Source: Ktedonobacter sp. (GTDB lineage Bacteria > Chloroflexota > Ktedonobacteria > Ktedonobacterales > Ktedonobacteraceae). Taken from it: a DNA stretch of 18,462 nt. Shown here piece after piece: positions 6,675 through 12,975 of this stretch. Every line of letters starts with the position of its first letter. Position 1 is the first letter of the stretch. Both the position numbers and the translations under genes were made by a program. Under the pieces are notes generated by a model, which worked only from the letters and a program-made list of their open reading frames with translations, had not been told where the DNA came from and ran no database searches. Where the stretch lies: contig DMFQ01000209.1 in the NCBI GenBank assembly GCA_003450555.1, positions 10,236 through 28,697 on the forward strand, read 5' to 3'.

Positions 6675-9626
6675 TTATAGCAGCGGGCCAGGGTCACCAA
6701 TCAGGTGGAAAGCCGCCCAGAAGTATGGGTGGACGCGATAGGGCCGTGAGGATGTTCGAGCGCGGGTGAGAAAAGCCCGCTGGGCCCCTGCCAGTGCTGC
6801 TGTCTTGCTATACTCCCCCAGGAGAGCCTGATAGAACATCTCCATCAGTTCCGCGCTGCTGGCATCATCCACCTTCCAGAGCGTTGGCAATAGGGAGGCG
6901 GCACCAGCATAGAGGAAACCCCTGCCAAGGCCGATTACTTCATCAACGCCACCGACGACGGCGCGACCCGTCTCACAGGCACTGAGCGTCACAAGTGAGC
7001 AGCACGAGAGATCGAGATTAAAGACTTCGATAGTGCTCAATTGGCGATCAGCCAGCTTGATATGCGAGAAGTTAGGGGCATCAAGGCGAAAAAGCCCGTG
7101 AGCGGCAATGTGCACGATCGGGCTGCGCGCTCCAAATTGCCAAAGCAGCGAGGCAGTAGCGGCATTGTCCAGCATTGGGCGCGCCCCCAATTGTTTAGCA
7201 ACTACCTCTGCCTCCTGCACGGCAAATTGCAGTCGACCGTTATCAGAGATACCCAGCACGAGTGAGTCACTCAGGCGTGCCTTTTTGGTCTCGATACGTT
7301 CTCCACGTTGGCGGCAAATTTCCCAAAGAGCGGCGGCTGGCAGGTATGAAACGTCCAGGCGCTCTACGACAAACTGCGTTCCGTCAAAAAGACAGTGAAA
7401 GGGAAGGTAGTGCAGTATCCCATATGGCACAACGATCAGGTGTTCGCAACTATCGAGCACATGAGATACTGGCCTGAGCAGCAAGTCATAAAGTTTTTGC
7501 AGTAAACCCAGGCTATTATCTTCCAGGCCCACGAAGGATTGTGCCTGGTCTTGCGTACCGGCAGTTCGGGCAGCAAGGTCGAGATTCACACGCCAGAGAG
7601 AGTGAAGGCGCTCTAATTGCGGGACGGCATCCTGCACAATATGTACATCGATGCCTTTGCGCGTGAGTTGAAAAATGTAGAGGTCCTGCTCGGCAATGTA
7701 GTATTCCAACATTGTGGTGTCCTGTTCGAGCTTGGGCCAGAGTGTTGTGACAATACTATTGGTCCAGCTTGAGCGCTGGCGAGCTACCAGGTCTCCTGCC
7801 AGGCGCAGTTGCATCTGTTCCAGCAAGTGTTCAATACGGCGTTCGCGCAGTTGCATCTCTTTGCGTGCTTGCTCGGGTGCAATCGCGCGTATACGCATAA
7901 TGGCCGTATCGCTGAGATTCGCCTCATTTTCAGCCTCATAGACAATCGAGCTATACCAGGCCTGCTCTTCACGCAGCTTTACCAGGTCTTCAAGGATGGC
8001 CTCTCCCGCCTTATCACCTGCTCGCAGGCGAATATCGATATTGTTGCGCAGGTAATCACCAATGACGCGCGATTTGGCCTTTTCAACGTAGATGAGAGCC
8101 TGGTCTTTATTGTCCCGCTTCAAGGCGAGAATGATGGCGCGCTGGTAGATATTCCCTTTATCTTCAAGGAAGCTAGTGCGCTCATCCAGCACCAGGTGAT
8201 TCTGCACTTCGTCGATACCCTGCACGGCACGATCGTAGTAACGGGCAGCAGCTTCCAGATCCGAGCGACGTTCTGCAATTTGTCCAAGCAAGTAATCGCA
8301 GCGATATTTAAGGTCGAGCAGACCCTGCCCCTGGGCAATGTCCAGAGCGTGGTCACAGAGATATTGAGCGGTGTTGATATCACCAGTGCTAGCGGCGATG
8401 CGCGCCTGCAACAAGGCCGTGCGCGCTAATTGTGGCAGCGCCTCCTGCTCGGCGAAGGCGTCCGCGACATGCTGAGCCTCCCGCTGGCTGTCTTCGAGTT
8501 GTCCACCAGCAAAGTAGAGTTCGGCCTGCTGCAGTCGCACAATAGATGCCAGCGCCATAAAGCCTCCTTCTTCCAGGATAATGCTGGCTTCTTGAAGCAT
8601 CACATCAGCATCGCCATAGTTCCCTTCAAGCGTGGCCGCCTCTGCCTGATACATGAGAGAGTACGCCAGGTTGTGGCGATGCCCTGACGATGAACGGAAG
8701 AATGTCACTGTTTCGCCAGCGAGTTCAAAGGCTTCACGAGCACGATTCAAACGTACCAGGCAGAGACAAATTTGCTGGGCGACCTCCGCAGCCTGAAATT
8801 GCAGGTTATGCTGTAGAAAAATCGTACGGCTGCGGCTAAAAAGCAGCAGGGCCTGGCTGTAGTGCCCCTGAGAAGCAAAGATCTGGGCAATATTAAGCTC
8901 TTCACGCGCCACCGCAACTTCCTGTCCGCCGTAAGCTGCAAAAGTGCCGCGCGCCTGTTCATGCAGCGCAACAGCTTCGCGAAATTTGCCCTGGGCTGCC
9001 AGGGTAATAGCTTTGTTACCCCGCGCTCGCGCAATATTGAGTTCAACACCTTCGCCTTGCAGAGAATAGGTTTCAATGGCGCGGTCGAAGAGCCGCAGCG
9101 CCTGGTCATATTGACCTAACTCGTAGTTGACGATAGCGGCATTGACATCGATCTGCCCGGCACGAAGAAGTTTCCCATGGCGCATGAAGACTTCACGAGC
9201 TGCAGTGGCATCGCGCAATGCCTCGCTGGTGCGATTCAGTTGCAAACAGGCGCTGATCCGTCCGATGCGCGTACGAGCCCAGCCAACCTCGTCCCCAACC
9301 TCTTTGAACTCCTCCCCAGAGGCATCGAAAAAAGGCAGCGAGTCCTGGTCGCGATCCATACGGCGTAATGCATCACCGCGCGCCATCAATCCCAGAGCGT
9401 GATATGCTTTGTTGTTTGTAAGATCGCCAATAGCAAGGATATAACCAGCCAGCATAAATGATACCTGCGCGTTATTATTCCATTGGCGGTCAGCTTCACG
9501 TTTGATGAGTTCAACTAGTAAAGCAAGGGAGGGGCCATCAAAGATATGTATGTCTGTCTGCAGCATGCGCCTACCTTCTTTCTCGTTCTTGAGAAGAAGT
9601 TCGGCTAGCAATTCTTGAGGCGTCAT
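6675..9626 (-). CDS. TPR-CHAT protein (caspase-like protease with tetratricopeptide repeats)
   Basis: From the ATG at 9626 this is a 983-residue protein. An in-frame TTG at 9689 would add 21 residues. I prefer the ATG because 'MTPQELLAELLLKNEKEGRR' reads as a proper helical start, but both ribosome sites are weak. Residues about 35-470 are tandem TPR helices (A-x3-Y-x2-A-L and G-x2-Y-x-A pattern). Residues about 500-640 are charged and helical. The C-terminal CHAT domain covers about 705-983. The caspase-type dyad is present: His843 (VHIAAHGLF) and Cys884 (LSACETGR), 41 residues apart, followed by the CHAT motifs GLGRGFLYAGA and LWKVDD. CHAT domains are clan CD peptidases. No signal peptide or membrane segment is seen, so it should be cytoplasmic. 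It follows genes for a sigma factor and a zinc-motif protein, which suggests that it senses a partner through TPRs and cleaves a regulator. The substrate is inferred. Confidence 0.92.
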   Translation of the reverse strand: MTPQELLAELLLKNEKEGRRMLQTDIHIFDGPSLALLVELIKREADRQWNNNAQVSFMLAGYILAIGDLTNNKAYHALGLMARGDALRRMDRDQDSLPFFDASGEEFKEVGDEVGWARTRIGRISACLQLNRTSEALRDATAAREVFMRHGKLLRAGQIDVNAAIVNYELGQYDQALRLFDRAIETYSLQGEGVELNIARARGNKAITLAAQGKFREAVALHEQARGTFAAYGGQEVAVAREELNIAQIFASQGHYSQALLLFSRSRTIFLQHNLQFQAAEVAQQICLCLVRLNRAREAFELAGETVTFFRSSSGHRHNLAYSLMYQAEAATLEGNYGDADVMLQEASIILEEGGFMALASIVRLQQAELYFAGGQLEDSQREAQHVADAFAEQEALPQLARTALLQARIAASTGDINTAQYLCDHALDIAQGQGLLDLKYRCDYLLGQIAERRSDLEAAARYYDRAVQGIDEVQNHLVLDERTSFLEDKGNIYQRAIILALKRDNKDQALIYVEKAKSRVIGDYLRNNIDIRLRAGDKAGEAILEDLVKLREEQAWYSSIVYEAENEANLSDTAIMRIRAIAPEQARKEMQLRERRIEHLLEQMQLRLAGDLVARQRSSWTNSIVTTLWPKLEQDTTMLEYYIAEQDLYIFQLTRKGIDVHIVQDAVPQLERLHSLWRVNLDLAARTAGTQDQAQSFVGLEDNSLGLLQKLYDLLLRPVSHVLDSCEHLIVVPYGILHYLPFHCLFDGTQFVVERLDVSYLPAAALWEICRQRGERIETKKARLSDSLVLGISDNGRLQFAVQEAEVVAKQLGARPMLDNAATASLLWQFGARSPIVHIAAHGLFRLDAPNFSHIKLADRQLSTIEVFNLDLSCCSLVTLSACETGRAVVGGVDEVIGLGRGFLYAGAASLLPTLWKVDDASSAELMEMFYQALLGEYSKTAALAGAQRAFLTRARTSSRPYRVHPYFWAAFHLIGDPGPLL

Positions 9627-9692
9627 ATTGGCAATGTTTCCGACAAATGAAAACGTACAGCTTTTGCGCGGACTAATCGACCAATGCAAGTC

Positions 9693-9713
9693 GGGCGACC
9701 AGCAGGATCGCCC
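9693..9713 (-). other. Intercistronic RNA hairpin between the zinc-motif gene and the CHAT gene
   Basis: On the minus-strand RNA, GGGCGATC pairs with GGTCGCCC (8 bp including one G-U) around a 5-nt loop. No T-run follows, so it is not a terminator. It sits about 67 nt before the preferred CHAT start and directly before the alternative TTG start. It could affect CHAT translation or mRNA processing. Confidence 0.4.
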
Positions 9714-9811
9714 TTACATTGCTTGTTTACCGCCTGATTCCATATGCTTAGACGTATTTAACACGTCATAAATCACAATGAGTTACTATGAAACACTCTG
9801 TGCGTTAAACA

Positions 9812-9841
9812 AGATAGATAGACCGGTAACCCCGCTGTCAA
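9812..9841 (-). promoter_or_regulatory. Weak candidate promoter before the CHAT gene
   Basis: A perfect TTGACA lies at 9836-9841 and overlaps the stop codon of the zinc-motif gene. Only poor -10 boxes follow at workable spacing: TCTATC after 17 bp, TATCTT after 19 bp. It may be chance, but the 211-nt gap before the CHAT start leaves room for a separate promoter. Confidence 0.22.
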
Positions 9842-10683
9842 TCTTGCGGAGTAACCGGAAATTGTTCGATCACGATGATACTATCAGGTAATTGCAATTC
9901 CAACGTGTATGTTCCCGGAACAATCGCTGAAAAGATAAAGTTACCCAATTCATCGATATTTTGTGCATACTCCGTAGAAGACATACCAACATCCTGTAAT
10001 AGTAGCTGCACCCGCGTTCCCTGGAGCGCCTGTATGGCTTCACCTTTGCGAGTCACAAAGCCAATGAGTTGTAAAGAGTCTCTACGGCTTGCCTCTCGTT
10101 CCACCTGGATCGAGATATTGACGCCTTCCACTGTATAGCTGCGCGGCCAGAGTGCGGCCTGTGCCGTATCGCGTTGAAAGGCCAGGCGTGGTTGTGGAGG
10201 CAAGAGGGTCGCGACGATACGCCGTACACCTGCATGTGCCTCGTTTGCCTTGTTTTGCAAGCGCTCTATGACACTTTTCGCATCCGCTGCAGAACGATGA
10301 TTATTATTTGGGGAGGAGGTTTGAACAGCTATTCCTGGAACGGCTACAGGCTTTGCAAGTAGCTGCTCGTTCGCAAGAAATCCTGCGAGTGTTGCCACCT
10401 CTGTCGCACAAAGCGTGCACATACCCAGGTGGTTATCGACCGCGGCAGTAAGTTCTTTACTGAGCAATCCCAACTGGTATTCGCCAAGTACGTGGCTAGG
10501 TGGACAATCAAACCGGTAAAGTTTGCTGGTTAGCGCAAGTTCTAATCGTTCAAAAGCTGCCAATTGGGCTGTACAGCGTTGACAACGTGCAAGATGCTGT
10601 TCAACCTTCGGGCGTACCTTTTCTCCCGCGAGATACGCAAGCAGTTCTTCATCACGAATAGCGCCGGGTTCACTACACTCCAT
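9838..10683 (-). CDS. Soluble double zinc-finger (ZAS/zf-HC2-like) protein, putative anti-sigma factor
   Basis: This 281-residue protein carries two consecutive anti-sigma-type zinc motifs. The first has Cys3, His30, Cys34 and Cys37 (HLARCQRC). The second has Cys60, His85, Cys89 and Cys92 (HLGMCTLC). Each has the C-x(25-27)-H-x3-C-x2-C spacing of zf-HC2 domains, which bind and inhibit ECF sigma factors. Residues about 103-165 form a polar linker. Residues about 170-281 look like a beta-sandwich of the carboxypeptidase-regulatory or prealbumin-like type, with GNFIFSAIVPGTYTLEL near the end. No transmembrane helix is visible, unlike RseA- or RsiW-type anti-sigmas. The ribosome site AAAGGAAA is 7 nt before the ATG. 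The gene lies between the sigma and CHAT genes on the same strand. Its anti-sigma role and possible cleavage by the CHAT protease are inferred from architecture and position. Confidence 0.78.
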   Translation of the reverse strand: MECSEPGAIRDEELLAYLAGEKVRPKVEQHLARCQRCTAQLAAFERLELALTSKLYRFDCPPSHVLGEYQLGLLSKELTAAVDNHLGMCTLCATEVATLAGFLANEQLLAKPVAVPGIAVQTSSPNNNHRSAADAKSVIERLQNKANEAHAGVRRIVATLLPPQPRLAFQRDTAQAALWPRSYTVEGVNISIQVEREASRRDSLQLIGFVTRKGEAIQALQGTRVQLLLQDVGMSSTEYAQNIDELGNFIFSAIVPGTYTLELQLPDSIIVIEQFPVTPQD

Positions 10684-10694
10684 GAGCGTTTCCT

Positions 10695-10799
10695 TTAGAT
10701 CACATAAGTAACTAGGCCTAAGAGTAGATTTCCTTGCAATGTGTGGATAACTCTCCCCAGTGCTACCAGTACATTGCGCTCTACCCAGAGAATTTTCAT
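10695..10799 (-). CDS. Candidate 34-aa small protein between sigma and zinc-motif genes
   Basis: An ATG at 10799 opens 34 codons (begins MKILWVERNVLVALGRVIHT) and ends with TAA at 10695. The stop overlaps the ribosome site of the next gene (TAAAGGAAA), so translation could be coupled. AGAGG precedes the ATG by only about 2 nt, which is too close to be ideal. The C-terminal half is hydrophobic, with Leu, Val and Ile dominating. It fills most of the 166-nt gap between two genes that are probably co-transcribed. It has no recognised family and may be a chance frame. Confidence 0.3.
   Translation of the reverse strand: MKILWVERNVLVALGRVIHTLQGNLLLGLVTYVI
10742..10750 (-). other. Single consensus DnaA box (TTATCCACA)
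   Basis: The minus strand reads TTATCCACA, the exact DnaA-box consensus, in the gap between the sigma and zinc-motif genes. There is only one copy and no AT-rich unwinding region, dnaA or dnaN nearby, so it is not an origin. It may be chance or a minor DnaA-binding site. Confidence 0.3.
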
Positions 10800-10812
10800 G
10801 TCCTCTTTACAC

Positions 10813-10839
10813 CAATAAACGAGCTTTATTGCTTTTTTT
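10813..10839 (+). terminator. Weak plus-strand terminator-like hairpin after the sigma gene
   Basis: On the plus strand CAATAAA (10813-10819) pairs with TTTATTG (10825-10831), followed by C and seven T. The stem has only one G-C pair, so it would be weak. It faces against the sigma operon and could only end antisense transcripts. On the minus strand no T-run follows, so it should not separate sigma from the downstream genes. Confidence 0.25.
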
Positions 10840-10849
10840 GCATTGTAAC

Positions 10850-11641
10850 TTAGAGATGCTGATGTTTGAAGAGCAATTGTAAACGACGATTACGACGTAA
10901 ACGCTCCAGTACATTGCGTTTGATACGATAGACGTCATCCACCGTGGGAAAGAGCCGACGATTCTGGCTACTTATCTCACTTGGTTTCATGCCATGAATA
11001 TAGGCAAGATAGATCAATATGCGCTCATCCTCACCATTGAGTTCTTCTTGAATGACCTGCCAGAGACCCTGAGCTGAAATATTTGAAACAACATCATCGG
11101 CAGGATCATCGGAGGCCGGTTCGTGATCAATTAACTCCAGCGCCTCTTCGTATTGTCGGGACTGCCGCGAGCGCACTTCGTCAGCAACGACGCTGTGCAC
11201 GCACATTTTGAGATATTTCAAGATAGCGGCAAGCGAATCGAAGTTCGCCATTTTAGCGGGAGTGAGCGCCTGGGAAAATTTTGCAAAGGCGGCATTGACA
11301 AGTGGAGCACTGCCATCCTGCCCCAAAATTGGTGCCACGCTCTGATGTTGCGTTACCCACGTGAGCACAAGTGGAGCATACTGTTGATAAATACAGGCCC
11401 AGGCATCATCATCTCGTTTTACAATGGCACGACGAAACAATTCCAGGCAGTAGCGATCATTGGAAACGGTCTGCCGTAAGAATTTATTTGTCTCTTCAGA
11501 ACAACAGCGAGCCAGTTCATTAATTGAGTATAGCTGAAGAGTTCCCCCTGGTGGGTTCTCCGGTGCGCTATCACCTTGCCCTCTCAGGCCAGGTTGTGAA
11601 GGCTGTTGACCTGCTGATTGAGGACGGTTTCGAGGCTCCAT
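10850..11641 (-). CDS. Sigma-70 family (ECF-like) RNA polymerase sigma factor
   Basis: From the ATG at 11641 this is a 263-residue protein. An upstream ATG at 11677 would add 12 residues. I prefer 11641 because AGGGAG lies 9 nt before it, whereas the upstream ATG has no clear ribosome site. The first ~40 residues are Pro/Gln/Gly-rich. A sigma region 2-like part spans about 66-158 (DDDAWACIYQQYAPLVLTWV, then helices to VADEVRSRQSRQ). A region 4-like helix-turn-helix spans about 193-250 (LAYIHGMKPSEIS, then VDDVYRIKRNVLERLRR). Regions 1.2 and 3 appear absent, which fits ECF factors, but it is longer than a typical ECF (about 180-200) and divergent. The family call rests on overall pattern. The zinc-motif gene downstream supports a sigma/anti-sigma pair. 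Its target promoters are unknown. Confidence 0.8.
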   Translation of the reverse strand: MEPRNRPQSAGQQPSQPGLRGQGDSAPENPPGGTLQLYSINELARCCSEETNKFLRQTVSNDRYCLELFRRAIVKRDDDAWACIYQQYAPLVLTWVTQHQSVAPILGQDGSAPLVNAAFAKFSQALTPAKMANFDSLAAILKYLKMCVHSVVADEVRSRQSRQYEEALELIDHEPASDDPADDVVSNISAQGLWQVIQEELNGEDERILIYLAYIHGMKPSEISSQNRRLFPTVDDVYRIKRNVLERLRRNRRLQLLFKHQHL

Positions 11642-11650
11642 CGACAATAG

Positions 11651-11656
11651 CTCCCT
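11651..11656 (-). promoter_or_regulatory. Ribosome binding site deciding the sigma gene start
   Basis: AGGGAG on the minus strand ends 9 nt before the ATG at 11641. The alternative ATG at 11677 has only GAG close upstream, so this site favours the shorter protein. Confidence 0.55.
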
Positions 11657-11698
11657 GCTTCCAGAATGATTAGTCATTTTCTCGACCGACGCCCATGA

Positions 11699-11727
11699 AG
11701 TATAGCATGGGAAACTCTAGCGCACAA
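11699..11727 (-). promoter_or_regulatory. Promoter of the sigma / zinc-motif / CHAT cluster
   Basis: TTGTGC (11722-11727), a 17-bp spacer and TATACT (11699-11704) lie on the minus strand. Transcription would start near 11692, about 50 nt before the preferred sigma ATG. The -10 is the same TATACT as in the pyr promoter at 541-546. This suggests housekeeping-sigma expression rather than obvious self-regulation. Confidence 0.55.
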
Positions 11728-11736
11728 GTTTTTAGG

Positions 11737-11748
11737 ACGAGTACTCGT
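11737..11748. promoter_or_regulatory. 12-bp perfect palindrome upstream of the sigma promoter (candidate operator)
   Basis: ACGAGTACTCGT is a perfect palindrome that ends 9 bp upstream of the -35 box at 11722-11727. A symmetric site here fits a dimeric transcription factor acting on the sigma cluster, or on the divergent membrane-protein gene. No regulator gene is identified in the window. Confidence 0.4.
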
Positions 11749-11871
11749 ACAATAACACATCTTTTATATATTATCGCACGATTAAAGAGAACGAAAGTAT
11801 CTTGTATCACCAAAAAGTACTCTTTTTCTGACCAACAAAGATACACTATAACACATAGAGACATAACATTT

Positions 11872-11900
11872 TTGTCAGTGGGTGGGTTTTGTGATATGTT
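11872..11900 (+). promoter_or_regulatory. Candidate promoter for the divergent membrane-protein gene
   Basis: TTGTCA (11872-11877), a 17-bp spacer and TATGTT (11895-11900) lie on the plus strand. Transcription would start near 11907, leaving a 5' UTR of about 140 nt. A small stem (CAAGG/CCTTG, 11905-11919) sits right at the predicted start. The remainder of the 372-bp gap 11678-12049 shows no credible gene; the 106-codon frame at 11695-12015 lacks a ribosome site and overlaps the sigma promoter. Confidence 0.35.
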
Positions 11901-12049
11901 TAGGCAAGGCACTCCCTTGAGGAAATGTACAAATTTGAGCTTAGAAAAGCGTGACACGATGATGCATTTACTTCCGTGTTCTCTTCTAAAGGGGTATTAC
12001 ACAGGTTTACGCTAGAACGGCAACAGCTTAAGCAGAAGGAGAGCCATCC

Positions 12050-12847
12050 ATGTTTCTTCAGCGGAAAGCGCGATTTGGTGCAACGCTCATGATCATCGGG
12101 AGCCTCCTTGCAGCATCAGGCGAGATCGTCAATACACAAACTATGGATGTTTTGAGTTCTTCCTGGCGTCTCTCGCTTGGCCTCATCGTCGTGGGCACCC
12201 TCATTCTACTCATTGGTCTCTCCACGTTTGCATCAGTATCAGACCAGATCAGCGGCTTCGGCTTTGTCGGCAGCAACCTGCTCGTCCTCGGTGGATTACT
12301 CTTGATCATTGGGACGGTCGCGCTTGATTGGATTATCGTACCGTTCTTACTCAATCTCGCGAACACGATTGCTACGACGATCAATGGACCGGCAACAGAG
12401 ACGCAGAATGAGCTTAATGCCATTATTTCAAGCTTGAACAGTTTAGGAGGCCCGATTCTCCAAAGGCTTTTTCCAGGTTCCACTCCACATATCTCCCCTG
12501 CCCATATTCCTCTGGCGAATGGTATTGCGTTGGTGAATAAAGCCTTGGTTCAACTCCACATCCCTACGATTGACAAACTCCAATGGTGGGGCCACTTCAG
12601 CCTCTCAGGGGGCACACTCATCATTGGCAGCTTGATTTTGGGTCTGGCCTTGCCACGCAGACATGGCTCCCTCACTCCTACGAGTGCCTTGCTGATCATC
12701 TTCGCTCTCGTGAACCTGCTCTGCCAATGTATCACCTCGATCCCATCATTCTTTGGGAATATCACCGCTGTCATGCTCTTTCTTACGTTAGCATGGTTAG
12801 GTGCTTCAGCATGGTCATCAAAACGTACAGATGCTGCTGTTGATTGA
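12050..12847 (+). CDS. Six-helix integral membrane protein of unknown function
   Basis: I do not recognise a family. The 265-residue protein has predicted membrane helices at about 8-25, 41-61, 75-97, 183-201, 210-228 and 236-254. A central loop (about 105-180) is polar and amphipathic and carries a Pro/His stretch (GSTPHISPAHIPLANG). The helix boundaries have Gly-rich patches such as LVLGGLLLIIGT. There is no signal-peptide cleavage site, no catalytic motif and no ATPase or transporter signature. AAGGAGAG is 7 nt before the ATG, a good ribosome site. It stands alone, divergent from the sigma cluster and convergent with the ALDH gene. Sharing an upstream region with the sigma gene raises, but does not show, a link to that system. 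Confidence 0.82.
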   Translation: MFLQRKARFGATLMIIGSLLAASGEIVNTQTMDVLSSSWRLSLGLIVVGTLILLIGLSTFASVSDQISGFGFVGSNLLVLGGLLLIIGTVALDWIIVPFLLNLANTIATTINGPATETQNELNAIISSLNSLGGPILQRLFPGSTPHISPAHIPLANGIALVNKALVQLHIPTIDKLQWWGHFSLSGGTLIIGSLILGLALPRRHGSLTPTSALLIIFALVNLLCQCITSIPSFFGNITAVMLFLTLAWLGASAWSSKRTDAAVD

Positions 12848-12975
12848 CACGATTAGCGTCATTTTTCCGCCAGATAATGGCTCATTGCCACTCCTGGTGC
12901 ATACTGCTTGCTTGATAAGAAAAGAGCAATAATGACTGCACTGATCGCTATTGCAAATGTGCGGCGTCGCTTGCC

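Noticed and set aside
7809..8429. 206-codon plus-strand frame inside the CHAT gene
   Set aside because: Antisense to the TPR/helical region whose minus-strand protein is clearly real; no ribosome site or known domain.
10742..10750. Replication origin suggested by a perfect DnaA box
   Set aside because: Only one box, no AT-rich unwinding element and no dnaA/dnaN genes nearby.
6675..11641. A CRISPR-Craspase locus around the TPR-CHAT gene
   Set aside because: No repeat-spacer array, no Cas7-11/gRAMP, Cas1/Cas2 or reverse transcriptase is present in the window; only the protease/sigma logic is similar.
11695..12015. 106-codon plus-strand frame in the divergent spacer
   Set aside because: No ribosome site, overlaps the sigma-gene promoter and its own supposed start would lie beside the sigma -10 box; composition is not protein-like.
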